From NCBI GenBank assembly GCA_050999155.1, contig JBPCPM010000150.1, positions 1 through 21,237 of the forward strand: 21,237 nt of DNA. The letters are read 5' to 3'. Positions 6,951 to 16,043 of this stretch are shown here, piece by piece. How positions within the stretch are numbered: position 1 is the stretch's first letter; every line of letters begins with the position of its first letter. The translations under genes and the position numbers were made by a program. Source of the DNA: JBPCPM01 sp050999155 (GTDB lineage: Bacteria > Actinomycetota > Thermoleophilia > Solirubrobacterales > 70-9). A model generated the notes under the pieces. That model saw nothing but the letters and a program-made list of their open reading frames with translations, had not been told where the DNA came from and ran no database searches.

Positions 6951-9900
6951 TCAGCCCGGCGCCACCAGGCGCTTGGGTCGCCGCTGCAGGCCGGCGGCGA
7001 GCAGGGTCGATTCCTCGGCCGTCCCCAGCACCGACTCGCCGTCGAGGCGCTCGACGGCGAGATTGGGAATCCGCCGTTTGGATCCTTCCTCGACGAGAAA
7101 CCGGATCGTCTCCTCAAGGTCGTCGGCGTCAAGATCGGTCAGCCGCAGCAGTCCCTTGCCTCCCCGTTCGACGTAGAGAATCAGCTCGCCGTCGCGCAGC
7201 ACGACGTAGGCCCCGGGCACGCGGGCGGGCCGGCGGCCGTTTTCGCGCTTGGGCCACGGCAGCGCGCCACCGTAGGGGTTGGCCGGGTCGGTCGCCGCGA
7301 GGACGCGTAGCTCACCCTCGGGGTCGCGGGCGGAGCGGAGCCTCTCGACCGCGCCGGCCAGGGCGAACTGGGCGCCACCCAGTCCTTCGACGAAGTAGCC
7401 GCGGCGTGCGGTGCCCAGGAGCTCCAGGGTCTGCAGCTCGGCGTACAGCGTGCCGAAGCCGCCGGGGATCCCTTCGGCCAGCACCGTCTCGCGGGTGAGG
7501 ATCCCGTAGCGCTCGAGCATCAGCTCGGCCAGCGCGCGCAGCTTCGCCCCCGAGCCCGGGGCGTTGGCGAACAACGGCGCCGTCAGCGACCATCGGCCCT
7601 GGACCGCTTCTCCGGCGCCCGCCCGGCGACGGGCGAACCGGCGCGACTGGCTCCTCTGGCGCTGGGCCGAGGCCGGGAGCTTGGGGTTGCGCAGCGGCGC
7701 GAAGGCGTCGTTGGTCACCTCGCTCCCCCAGGCCAGGTCCCACAGGGCGGTGTGCAGCTCGGTGGCGGGGGCGTCGATCTCCGCCACGAGATCGAGCCAG
7801 AACCGCGGACCGCCGTCGAGCAGCTCCCGGATCGCGGCGTGCAGCTCGGAGCCCGGGCTCTCGAGCTTGACGTTGGCCGGGGGTGGTCCGGCCAGGTGGA
7901 CGTCTTCGCGGAAGTACAGCGCGACCCGGCCTACGCGGCCGAGCGGTCCGGCGCCGATCCAGACCAGCTCGCCGCTGGTGCACAGCGCGTCGAGCCACGC
8001 CGGGCTCCAGGCCCCGAGGCGGCGGGGCAGTACGTCGCGCTCCCAGACCTCGGGCGTGAGCGCCACGCCCTGCAGGGGCACCAGCGCGTCGCGGAGGCGG
8101 TCGATCCCGGCGCCGCTGGCCCGGTGCGCGTCCACGTTCTGCCAGCTGGCCAGGAACCGGGCGAGCTCGCGCTGGTCTGCCGGCTCGACCTCCTTGCGCA
8201 AACGCGCGAGGCTAGCCCGGCGGATCCGCCGCAGGACCTCGGACTCACACCACTCGCGCTCGGTGCCGCCGGGCAGCAGCTCGCCGCGGACCAGGGTGCC
8301 CTCGCGCTCGGCCTCCCGGAGCACCGGCATCGGGTCGACGCCGAGGCGGGTCGCGAGCTGGCCGGTCGGAAACGGCGCGTGGGTACGGGCGTAGCGACTG
8401 ATGACCGTGGTGAGCGCGTCGTCGAGGGGTTGCAGGTAGGAGTCGGGCAGCCCGGGGGGTGGCGGGACGCCGAGCGCGTCGCGGTACAACCCGGCGTCCT
8501 CGGAGGCGATCCAGCGCTGCTCGCCGGCGATGCGCACCGGGGCGGCCCGGCGTTCGCGTTCGAGCTTGCCGAGCATCGACTCGGCCGAGTAGCCGTCGGC
8601 CACCCGGGCCGCGCACTCGGCGTCGGTGAGATCTCCCAGACGCCGGAGGATCTGATGCAACGCGTCGCGGTCCCGCGCCTTGCGGTCGGTGTTGAGGTGC
8701 TGCAGCCCCTCTTCGACCTCGGCGATCGCCTCGGGATCCAGCAGCTCGCGCAGCTCCTCCTGGCCGAGCAGCTCGCGCAGCAGGTCGCGGTCCAGCGCCA
8801 GGGCCGCGGCCCGGCGCTCGGCCGACGGCGTGTCGCCCTCGTACATGTAGGTGGCGACGAAGTCGAAAAGCAGCGAGGAGGCAAAGGGCGACGCCGTGGA
8901 GGTCTCGACCTCGACCACGGAGACCCGCCGAGCCCGTAGGTCGCGCAGCAGCTCCTGCAGGGCGGGGAGGTCGAGCACGTCCTTGAGGCACTCGCGGTAC
9001 GTCTCGAGCACGATCGGAAACCGGGGGTAGTCGCGAGCGACCTCGAGGAGGTTCTGGGCCTTGAGCCGCTGCTGCCACAGCGGGGTGCGCTTGCCGGGGT
9101 AGGCCCGGGGCAGCAGCAGGGCGCGGGAGGCGTTCTCGCGGAACCGTGCCCCGTACAGCGCCGAGCCGGCCAGCTCGCCGACGACCAGCTCCTCCACCTC
9201 GTCGGCTTCGAGCATGACGAGGTCGGCCGAGGGCGGCTCGTCGGCGTCGGGAAGGTGGATGACGATCCCGTCGTCCGACCAGATCCCGTCCACCTCGAGG
9301 TCGAGCTCGGTGCGCAGCCGGGCCGCGATCGCCAGGCCCCAGGCGGTGTGGACGCGGCCGCCGAAGGGCGACAGGATGCACAGCCGCCAGTCGCCGATCT
9401 CGTCGCGGAACCGCTCGATGACGATCGTCTCGTCGGAGGGCACGACCCGCGTGGCCTGCTGCTGCTCGCGCAGGTAGGTGCGCAGGTTCTGGGCGGCGCG
9501 CCGATCGAGGTCCCAGCCGTCCTGGAGCTGCTGCTCGGTCATCGAGACGGCCTCGCGGGCGAAGGCACCGATCGCGCGGCCCAGCTCGACCGGCCGGCCG
9601 ACGGAATCGCCGCGCCAGAACGGCACGGCGCCGGGGGCACCGGGCGCGGGGACGACGATCACGCGGTCGCGGGTGATCTCCTCGATCCGCCACGTGGAGG
9701 CGCCGAGCAGGAAGGTCTGGCCCTGGCGGGCCTCGTAGACCATCTCCTCGTCGAGCTCGCCCACCCGCCGGCCGTCGGGCAGGTGGACCCCGTACAGCCC
9801 CCGGTCGGGGATGGTCCCCGCGTTGGTCACCGCGAGCTGCCGGGCGCCGGGCCGGTCGCGGACCGTCCCTGCGGTGCGGTCCCACACCGCGCGGGGGCGC

Positions 9901-11477
9901 AGCTCGGCGAAGCGGTCCGACGGGTAGCGGCCGTCGAGCATGTCGAGCACGTTCTCCAGCTGCTCGCGGCCCAGCTCGGCGAACGGGTAGGCGCTGCGGA
10001 CGACCTGTTCGAGCTCGTCGAGGGCCCACTCCTGGCCGGCCGCCATCGCGACGATGTGCTGGGCGAGGACGTCGAGGGGGTTGCGGGGGACGACCGTCTC
10101 CTCGATCAGCCCTTCGCGCATCCGCCGCGCGACGACCGCGCACTCGAGCAGGTCGGCCCGGTACTTGGGAAACACCCGGCCCTTGGAGGTCTGGCCGAGG
10201 CTGTGGCCGGCGCGGCCGATCCGCTGCAGCCCGCGGGTCACCGAGCGGGGCGACTCGACCTGCACCACGAGGTCGACGGCCCCCATGTCGATGCCGAGCT
10301 CCAGCGAGGAGGTGGCGATCAGGCAGGGGATCTGCCCGGACTTCAGCAGCTCCTCCACCACCAGCCGCTCCTCGTGGGCGAGCGATCCGTGGTGGGCGCG
10401 GGCGACCTCGACGGGCTCTGAGTCCTCGGGCAGGTTCTCGTTCGCCGCCTCGTTGAGGCGCACGGCCAGGCGCTCGGCGCCACGGCGACTGTTGACGAAC
10501 ACAATCGTCGACGTGTGGGCCTGCACGAGCCTGAGCAGCTCCGGGTAGATGGCCGGCCAGATCGAGCGCAGGGGCAGCGGCTGCTCGGTGTCCAGCGCGT
10601 GGCGGTCATCGGCTTCACGGCCGTTGCCGGACACCGTCGACTCGAGGACCGACTGGGTGGTGGCCGTGGGCGCTTCGAGCAGGCCGTCCGTCGGCCCGAG
10701 CACGTCGGCGCCAGGGTCGGCCATGTCCTCGACCGGGACATGGATCTTGATGTCCAGCTCCTTGCGGATGCCCACGTCGACGAGCGCGCACGGGCGGTCG
10801 CGGCCGGTGAGAAACCGCCCGACCTCCTCCAGGGGCCGCTGCGTGGCCGAGAGCCCGATGCGCTGCACAGCGGCCTTGCGGGGCTCGGGCACCGGGTCGT
10901 CACGCTCGGCCGCGACAAGGTGCTCGAGCCGCTCCAGGGTGAGGGCGAGGTGGCCGCCGCGCTTGGTCTGCGCGACCGCGTGGATCTCGTCGATGATCAC
11001 CGCCTCGACCCCGGTGAGGATCTCCCTCGCCTTTGAGGTCAGCATCAGATACAGCGATTCCGGAGTGGTGATGAGGATGTCCGGAGGCTTGCGCAGCATC
11101 GCCTGGCGGTCGCGCTGGGGCGTGTCCCCGGTGCGCAGGCCGACCGCCACGTCCACGCCGGTGCCGCGCAGCGGTGCCCGCAGGTTGCGCTCGACGTCGT
11201 AGGACAGCGCCTTGAGCGGCGAGACGTAGACGACGCGCACGCCCTGACCGAGCTCGTCGGCGGGCCGACGCGCGAGGCTGTCGATCCCCCACATGAAGGC
11301 GGCCAGCGTCTTGCCCGAACCGGTGGGGGCGCAGATCAGGGTGTGTTCGCCGGCCGCGATCCTCGGCCAGCCCTGCTGTTGGGCCGGCGTGGGTTCGGAG
11401 AACGACGCGTCGAACCACCGGCGCACCGGGGCGCAGAACGGTTCGAGGGAGGGGTGGGGTGAGGTCGCAGGTGGCAT
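6951..11477 (-). CDS. lhr: Lhr, large ATP-dependent superfamily 2 helicase
   Basis: The product is 1508 residues, the usual size of full-length Lhr. Helicase motifs are the Q-motif region EPTPAQQQGWP (28-38), Walker A APTGSGKT (50-57), DEIH (163-166), SAT (210-212) and QRIGRAGH (418-425). RecA-like domains (1-430) are followed by the winged-helix and Lhr-specific beta-barrel parts of the Lhr core (to about 860). The long C-terminal region (about 900-1508), the Lhr-CTD array of winged helices, runs to a typical end. Lhr is a 3'-5' translocase that unwinds RNA:DNA hybrids and is linked to repair of crosslinking damage in mycobacteria. The ATG at 11477 has GAGGG nine nt upstream, and nei2 follows 3 nt after the stop. 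Confidence 0.98.
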   Translation of the reverse strand: MPPATSPHPSLEPFCAPVRRWFDASFSEPTPAQQQGWPRIAAGEHTLICAPTGSGKTLAAFMWGIDSLARRPADELGQGVRVVYVSPLKALSYDVERNLRAPLRGTGVDVAVGLRTGDTPQRDRQAMLRKPPDILITTPESLYLMLTSKAREILTGVEAVIIDEIHAVAQTKRGGHLALTLERLEHLVAAERDDPVPEPRKAAVQRIGLSATQRPLEEVGRFLTGRDRPCALVDVGIRKELDIKIHVPVEDMADPGADVLGPTDGLLEAPTATTQSVLESTVSGNGREADDRHALDTEQPLPLRSIWPAIYPELLRLVQAHTSTIVFVNSRRGAERLAVRLNEAANENLPEDSEPVEVARAHHGSLAHEERLVVEELLKSGQIPCLIATSSLELGIDMGAVDLVVQVESPRSVTRGLQRIGRAGHSLGQTSKGRVFPKYRADLLECAVVARRMREGLIEETVVPRNPLDVLAQHIVAMAAGQEWALDELEQVVRSAYPFAELGREQLENVLDMLDGRYPSDRFAELRPRAVWDRTAGTVRDRPGARQLAVTNAGTIPDRGLYGVHLPDGRRVGELDEEMVYEARQGQTFLLGASTWRIEEITRDRVIVVPAPGAPGAVPFWRGDSVGRPVELGRAIGAFAREAVSMTEQQLQDGWDLDRRAAQNLRTYLREQQQATRVVPSDETIVIERFRDEIGDWRLCILSPFGGRVHTAWGLAIAARLRTELDLEVDGIWSDDGIVIHLPDADEPPSADLVMLEADEVEELVVGELAGSALYGARFRENASRALLLPRAYPGKRTPLWQQRLKAQNLLEVARDYPRFPIVLETYRECLKDVLDLPALQELLRDLRARRVSVVEVETSTASPFASSLLFDFVATYMYEGDTPSAERRAAALALDRDLLRELLGQEELRELLDPEAIAEVEEGLQHLNTDRKARDRDALHQILRRLGDLTDAECAARVADGYSAESMLGKLERERRAAPVRIAGEQRWIASEDAGLYRDALGVPPPPGLPDSYLQPLDDALTTVISRYARTHAPFPTGQLATRLGVDPMPVLREAEREGTLVRGELLPGGTEREWCESEVLRRIRRASLARLRKEVEPADQRELARFLASWQNVDAHRASGAGIDRLRDALVPLQGVALTPEVWERDVLPRRLGAWSPAWLDALCTSGELVWIGAGPLGRVGRVALYFREDVHLAGPPPANVKLESPGSELHAAIRELLDGGPRFWLDLVAEIDAPATELHTALWDLAWGSEVTNDAFAPLRNPKLPASAQRQRSQSRRFARRRAGAGEAVQGRWSLTAPLFANAPGSGAKLRALAELMLERYGILTRETVLAEGIPGGFGTLYAELQTLELLGTARRGYFVEGLGGAQFALAGAVERLRSARDPEGELRVLAATDPANPYGGALPWPKRENGRRPARVPGAYVVLRDGELILYVERGGKGLLRLTDLDADDLEETIRFLVEEGSKRRIPNLAVERLDGESVLGTAEESTLLAAGLQRRPKRLVAPG

Positions 11478-11513
11478 GGAGGCCGACCCTCGAGAGTACG
11501 TGAGCGCGGGCGG

Positions 11514-12179
11514 TCAGTCGATGTCGGAGCCGGTGCGAGCCCGGCGGCGGTGACGGCGGTCAGCCGCCGTCCCGCCGACGGCGAGCACGACGATCAGTCC
11601 CAGGGCTCCGAGGAAGGCCGGCGAGGTCGGCTCGTCGAGGTTGCTGCCGAGCGCGGAGAACGCGAACGCGCCGGGGATGATCCCCACCACCGTGCCGAGC
11701 AGGTAGTCGCGCCGGTTGATCGCGGTCACGCCGGCGGCGTAGTTGAGGAGGTTGAACGGGAGGATCGGCACCAGCCGCACGTAGAGCACGGCGAGAAACC
11801 CGCGGTCGCGCAGCCACCCGTCGAGCCGCTCGATCCGGGGCCCGGCGATCTCCTCGACGTCGGAGCGGCCGAGGCGGCGCGCCACGACGAACGAGCCGAG
11901 GGCTCCGGCCGTGGCCCCGAGCACGGAGAGCGCCGTCCCGCCGAAGGTCCCGAACAGCACCCCGCCGGCCGCCGTGATCACGGCGCCGGGCGCCATGAGG
12001 ACGGTGAGGACCGCGTACAGCGCCACATACACGAGCGGACCGGCCAGGCCCGTGTCGTCGATGAGCTCCTCGAGCTGCTGCTGGCTGGGGCCGACGATGA
12101 TGGCCACGACCGTCGCAGCGATCAGGATGGCTGCCAGCAGGCCAAGGCGCAGCTTCGGCGATGTGAGCAGACGTTTCAC
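11514..12179 (-). CDS. TVP38/TMEM64 (VTT/DedA-related) membrane protein
   Basis: A 221-residue product with five or six hydrophobic helices. The family core is APGAVITAAGGVLFGTFGG (about 63-81), a small-residue helix ending in FVVARRLG (97-104), and the conserved RLVPILPFNLLNYAAG (135-150). The family (PF09335) includes lipid scramblase-like and undecaprenyl-phosphate recycling relatives; the exact role here is unknown. The frame continues upstream into rmlB without hydrophobic content. The GTG at 12179 (VKRLL) is chosen because it leaves a basic N-terminus before the first helix; a GTG at 12203 is an alternative. It sits 50 nt after rmlB and 36 nt before lhr. Confidence 0.9.
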   Translation of the reverse strand: MKRLLTSPKLRLGLLAAILIAATVVAIIVGPSQQQLEELIDDTGLAGPLVYVALYAVLTVLMAPGAVITAAGGVLFGTFGGTALSVLGATAGALGSFVVARRLGRSDVEEIAGPRIERLDGWLRDRGFLAVLYVRLVPILPFNLLNYAAGVTAINRRDYLLGTVVGIIPGAFAFSALGSNLDEPTSPAFLGALGLIVVLAVGGTAADRRHRRRARTGSDID

Positions 12180-12229
12180 GGGGCCCCGGGTCGGACCCGG
12201 CACCGGCGGATACGGTGCGGGCGCGGTGG

Positions 12230-13231
12230 CTAGTCGCCGAGCGCGTGGCCGTAGTGGAGCGCGTAGTACTCGCGGTAGTCCCCCGAGCGGATCGGTTCCC
12301 ACCACTGCGGGTTGTCGCGGTACCAGGCGACGGTTCGCTCGAGGCCTTCGTCGAAGTGAACCTGCGGCGTCCATCCCAGGGCCCGGACCTTCTCGGACCC
12401 CAGCGAGTAGCGGCGGTCGTGGCCGGGGCGGTCGGTGACGTAGGTGATCAGCGACTCGTCGCGCCCGGTGTGCCGCAGGATGCCCTTGACAACCTCGATG
12501 TTGGGCAGCTCGTCGGGGCCACCGACGTTGTAGACCTCGCCGGGGACGCCCGAGCGCAAGACAAGGTCGATGGCCGAGCAGTGGTCGGTGACGTACAGCC
12601 AGTTGCGCACCTGCATCCCGTCGCCGTAGACCGGCAGCGGGTCACCGGCCAGGGCGTTGAGCACGCACAGCGGGACCAGCTTCTCGGGGTACTGGAAGGG
12701 CCCGTAATTGTTGGAGGCACGGCAGACCAGCGACTCCATGCCGTAGGTGTGGTGAAAGGCCGAGACGAGAAGGTCGCCTCCGGCCTTCGAGGCCGAGTAC
12801 GGGGAGGACGGGTCGAGGGGGGACGTCTCGGTAAACGAGCCTTGGTCGATGGAGCCGTAGACCTCGTCGGTGGAGATCTGCAGGTAGCGCAGGCCGCGGT
12901 CGCGGGCCGCCTCGAGCAGCACGTAGGTCCCGAAGACGTCGGTGGTGATGAACTCGCCCGGGTTCTCGATCGAACGGTCCACATGGGACTCGGCGGCGAA
13001 GTTGACGACCGCGTCGACGCCGTCCATGGCGTCGCCGACCAGCGCCGCGTCGGCGATGTCGGCGTGGACGAACTCCCAGCGGTCGGCCGGGAGATCGGCG
13101 AGGTTCTCGCGGCGGCCCGCGTAGGTCAGCTTGTCGACGACGGTGAGGCTGACGTCGTCGTGGCTCTCGAGCATCCAGCGACAGAAGTTCGACCCGATGA
13201 ACCCGGCCCCGCCGGTGACCAGCAGCTTCAT
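12230..13231 (-). CDS. rmlB: dTDP-glucose 4,6-dehydratase
   Basis: A 333-residue extended short-chain dehydrogenase. NAD-binding GGAGFIGSN lies at residues 7-15, the catalytic Thr-Asp-Glu is at 121-123 in STDEVYG, and the YxxxK pair is Tyr145/Lys149. NNYGPFQYPEKLVP and NVGGPDELPN are typical of RmlB. It converts dTDP-glucose to dTDP-4-keto-6-deoxyglucose. The frame runs on upstream for about 290 meaningless residues; the ATG at 13231 matches the family start and overlaps the rmlD stop as ATGA. The gene comes third, after rmlA and rmlD. Confidence 0.97.
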   Translation of the reverse strand: MKLLVTGGAGFIGSNFCRWMLESHDDVSLTVVDKLTYAGRRENLADLPADRWEFVHADIADAALVGDAMDGVDAVVNFAAESHVDRSIENPGEFITTDVFGTYVLLEAARDRGLRYLQISTDEVYGSIDQGSFTETSPLDPSSPYSASKAGGDLLVSAFHHTYGMESLVCRASNNYGPFQYPEKLVPLCVLNALAGDPLPVYGDGMQVRNWLYVTDHCSAIDLVLRSGVPGEVYNVGGPDELPNIEVVKGILRHTGRDESLITYVTDRPGHDRRYSLGSEKVRALGWTPQVHFDEGLERTVAWYRDNPQWWEPIRSGDYREYYALHYGHALGD

Positions 13232-14082
13232 CGTCGGGCCGCTCCCACTGCGCCGGTCCGCTCGAGGTGGCGGGTCAATCCCTGCTGCCAGGGCGGAAGC
13301 CGGGGCGTGTCGTCGTGCTGGGTGGCCATCGACGAGAACGCCGGGCGGGACGCCGGCAGGCCCATCGCCTCGGTGTCGGTCGACATGACCCGGCAGTCGA
13401 TGTCGGCCTGGTCGAAGATCTCCTCGGCGAAGGCGAACCAGCTGCAGTGGCCGTGACCGGTGACGTGCCGGATCCCCGTTCCCGATCCGGTGGCCAGCTC
13501 GACCAGCGCCGTGGCGAGGTGGCCCGTGTAGGTCGGGCATCCGACCTGGTCGGTGACGACCATGACCTCGCCCAGGTCGGCGCCGAGACGCATCATCGTC
13601 TCGACGAAGTTCGGCCCGGCCGGGCCGAACAGCCACGAGGTCCGAGCGATCAGGTGGTTGGGGTTCTCGGCGGCGGTCGCGCGCTCCCCGGCGAGCTTGG
13701 TCTTCCCGTACACCGAACGTGGGGCGGGCTGGTCGGACTCGACGTACGGCGCGCCCTTGGTGCCGTCGAAGACGTAGTCGGTGGAGATGTACAGGACGCG
13801 CGCGCCGGCGGCAGCTGCGGCCGCGGCCACCACGCCGGCCCCGCGGCCGTTGACCGCCTGGGCGGCTGCGTCGTGCTCCTCGGCCCCGTCGACGTCGGTG
13901 AACGCCGCGCAGTTGATGACGACGTCGGGGCGGGTGCGGCCGACGGTCTTTTCGACGGCAGCGGCATCGGTGACGTCGAGCACCGAGCGCCCTTGTCCGT
14001 GGACGTCGTGGCCCAGTCGGCGAGCGACCTCGACGAGATCGGAGCCGAGCATTCCCCCGGCCCCGGTCACGAGCACCCTCAC
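13228..14082 (-). CDS. rmlD: dTDP-4-dehydrorhamnose reductase
   Basis: A 284-residue short-chain reductase with GAGGMLG at residues 7-13, STDYVFDG at 100-107, YGKTK (Tyr125, Lys129), and the RTSWLFG and DQVGCPTYT segments typical of RmlD. It makes dTDP-L-rhamnose from the keto intermediate with NAD(P)H. The start is GTG, overlapping the rmlA stop as GTGA. It reads straight into rmlB through a second 4-nt overlap. The epimerase step before it (RmlC) is not encoded as a domain here: the protein has no spare length for a fused RmlC. Confidence 0.95.
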   Translation of the reverse strand: MRVLVTGAGGMLGSDLVEVARRLGHDVHGQGRSVLDVTDAAAVEKTVGRTRPDVVINCAAFTDVDGAEEHDAAAQAVNGRGAGVVAAAAAAAGARVLYISTDYVFDGTKGAPYVESDQPAPRSVYGKTKLAGERATAAENPNHLIARTSWLFGPAGPNFVETMMRLGADLGEVMVVTDQVGCPTYTGHLATALVELATGSGTGIRHVTGHGHCSWFAFAEEIFDQADIDCRVMSTDTEAMGLPASRPAFSSMATQHDDTPRLPPWQQGLTRHLERTGAVGAARR

Positions 14083-15152
14083 AGGATCTCCAGCTCGGCA
14101 CGATCGCCGACCATCAACCGCAGCGTCTTCGTCACGCCCTCGCTGCGGGTCAGCACGACGTTGCGGCCGAGCAGGCTGGCTTCCATCCGGGCGTGCAGGT
14201 GGCTGATCCGCGAGCCCTCGAGAATGATCGAGTGCTCCAGCTCGGAGCCCTCCACCACGACCGAATCGCCGATGGAGCTGTAGGGGCCGATAAAGGCGTC
14301 GGTGATCCGGGCTCCGGCGCCGATCACTGCGGGTCCGCGGACGACCGACCGCTCGATGCGGGCTCCGGCCTCGACCACGACCCGGCCCTCGACGGTGGAG
14401 TCGATGAGCTCACCGCGGATCTCCCGCTCGATCGTGTCGAGGACCAAGCGGTTGGCGTCGAGCATGTCGGCGAGCTGCCCGGTGTCCTTCCACCATCCGC
14501 GGACCTGGTGGGATTCCACCCGGCGGCCGCTGTCGATCAGATGCTGGATGGCGTCGGTGATCTCCAGCTCGCCGCGGGGTGACGGCTCGATGGCGCGGGC
14601 GGCTTCGAAGATGGCAGGCCCGAACATGTAGACACCGACCAGCGCCAGGTCCGACGGTGGATCCTTCGGTTTCTCGACCAGGCGCACCACCCGATCGCCC
14701 TGGAGTTCGGCCACCCCGTAGGACTGGGGGTCGGCCACGGGCGTGAGAAGGATCGACGCGTCGGCGTTGCCCGAGCGGAAGGAGTCGACCAGCTCGGCGA
14801 TGCCCTCCTTGAGCAGGTTGTCGCCGAGGTACATGACAAACGGCGAGTCGCCGATGTAGTCCTGCGCGGTGAGGACTGCGTGGGCGAGGCCCAGCGGCTC
14901 GGACTGCGAGATGTAGGTGACGCTCGCGCCCATGGCCGATCCATCGCCGACCACCTCACGGATCTCGTCGCCGGTCTCCGGCGCGATGATGATGCCGATC
15001 TCGGTGATGCCCGCTGCCACCAGCGCCTCGATCCCGTAGAAGAGCACGGGCTTGTTGGCCACCGGCACCAGCTGCTTGGCCGAGGTGTGGGTGATGGGGC
15101 GCAGGCGTGTGCCCTTGCCGCCGGAGAGGATCAGTCCCTTGAGGTCGGCCAT
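14079..15152 (-). CDS. rmlA: Glucose-1-phosphate thymidylyltransferase, long form
   Basis: The product is 357 residues. The nucleotidyltransferase signature GGKGTRLRPIT is at about 11-21, KQLVPVANKP at 27-36, the metal-binding Asp111 in YLGDN, and VEKP and GWWKDTG follow. After about residue 245 comes a left-handed beta-helix (repeats such as AVIGAGARI, YSSIGDSVV), which marks the long RmlA form of actinobacteria and archaea rather than the 290-residue enteric enzyme. It makes dTDP-glucose. The ATG at 15152 lies 27 nt after the upstream permease gene. A TAGCCT hexamer 9 nt upstream could be a leaderless promoter, but this is weak. Confidence 0.96.
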   Translation of the reverse strand: MADLKGLILSGGKGTRLRPITHTSAKQLVPVANKPVLFYGIEALVAAGITEIGIIIAPETGDEIREVVGDGSAMGASVTYISQSEPLGLAHAVLTAQDYIGDSPFVMYLGDNLLKEGIAELVDSFRSGNADASILLTPVADPQSYGVAELQGDRVVRLVEKPKDPPSDLALVGVYMFGPAIFEAARAIEPSPRGELEITDAIQHLIDSGRRVESHQVRGWWKDTGQLADMLDANRLVLDTIEREIRGELIDSTVEGRVVVEAGARIERSVVRGPAVIGAGARITDAFIGPYSSIGDSVVVEGSELEHSIILEGSRISHLHARMEASLLGRNVVLTRSEGVTKTLRLMVGDRAELEIL

Positions 15153-15179
15153 GCCGCTGGCAGGCTACCGGCGGGCCGG

Positions 15180-16019
15180 TCAAGCCGTGGCCGCGGCGAT
15201 CAGCAGGACGCCCGCCACCGCAACGGCCGAGCCCGCGACCTGGGTCATCGCGAGCCGCTCCCGCCCGATCGACGCGGCCAGGCCGGCGGCGACCACCGGG
15301 TACAGGGAGGCGCTGACGGCGACCAGCGCCAGCGGGCCGTTGACCGTCGCCTGCGCGTACGCGGCGACGGCGAGCAGGTCGAAAAAGCCGATCAGCGGCA
15401 ACGCCCGCGCGCCGCCGCCGCGCAGCGTGCCGAGCTGCCGGGTTCCCAGGACCACCATCGCCGGCAGGACGACGCCGGGGAGCCGGACCCACAGCAGGAC
15501 CCAGAGCGCATCGGTGTCGGCTGACGCGTCGATGCCCACGAACGCGCCGCCGAAGCCGAGCGCGGCCACCAGCGCGAGGCCGATGGCGGCCGGCCGGACC
15601 CGCTCAGCACCCGTCGGTTCGCGGACCGCGACGACGACACCGATGGTCGCCACGGCCATGCCGGTCAGGGCCAGCCCCGCGATCTCCTCACCGCGGCCGA
15701 TCCCGACGGCAGCGGGGATGACGACCGACAGCGCTCCGATGGGAGCGACAACGCCGATCGGACCCATCGCGAGGGAGCGGTAGTAGGCCGCCTGGCCGAT
15801 CACCCCCGAGACGCCGGCCGCCACACCGGCCAGCACGCCCGCGAACTGCGGGGCGCCCGGTTGCAGCAATGGCAGCGCGACGACCAGCAGCGCTAGGGCG
15901 GTGACCTGCGTGATGAGGACCACGAGCGCCAGCGGCAGCCGCCGCGCGCTCGTGCCGCCCAGCCAGTCAGCGATCCCCCAGGACCCGCTGGAGGCGAGTC
16001 CCAGGGCGATACCGAGCAC
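15180..16019 (-). CDS. EamA-family (DMT superfamily) permease
   Basis: A 279-residue, very hydrophobic product with about ten predicted helices in two repeats of five. The second repeat starts after the polar stretch AVREPTGAERVRP near residues 131-143. This is the layout of the drug/metabolite transporters of the EamA type. The substrate cannot be told from sequence. The start is GTG at 16019 with a G-rich stretch (GGGGG) about 7 nt upstream. It lies 24 nt after the PPOX gene and 27 nt before rmlA, so it may be part of one message with either. Confidence 0.9.
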   Translation of the reverse strand: MLGIALGLASSGSWGIADWLGGTSARRLPLALVVLITQVTALALLVVALPLLQPGAPQFAGVLAGVAAGVSGVIGQAAYYRSLAMGPIGVVAPIGALSVVIPAAVGIGRGEEIAGLALTGMAVATIGVVVAVREPTGAERVRPAAIGLALVAALGFGGAFVGIDASADTDALWVLLWVRLPGVVLPAMVVLGTRQLGTLRGGGARALPLIGFFDLLAVAAYAQATVNGPLALVAVSASLYPVVAAGLAASIGRERLAMTQVAGSAVAVAGVLLIAAATA

Positions 16020-16043
16020 TAACGACCCCCGGCGGGGCCGACG

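Noticed and set aside
8245..10143. A 632-residue minus-strand open frame inside lhr
   Set aside because: It is frame-shifted relative to lhr and composed almost wholly of Arg, Ala, Pro and Gly. The lhr frame carries the helicase family motifs and is intact.
11478..11540. A PafBC-dependent (RecA-NDp-like, TTGTCRGTG-N8-TAnnnT) promoter before lhr
   Set aside because: A TACTCT hexamer is present, but no TTGTC-type element lies at the right distance on the minus strand. A GGTCAGTCG resemblance is on the wrong strand.
13232..14101. N-terminal extension of the rmlB frame, which would give a 623-residue fusion
   Set aside because: The extension is an Arg-rich out-of-frame reading of rmlD. The RmlB family starts at the ATG at 13231, which overlaps the rmlD stop.
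15167..15180. Palindrome ACCGGCGGGCCGGT between the EamA gene and rmlA as a terminator
   Set aside because: The usable stem is only 5 bp with a 4-nt loop and no T-run; it is too weak to call.
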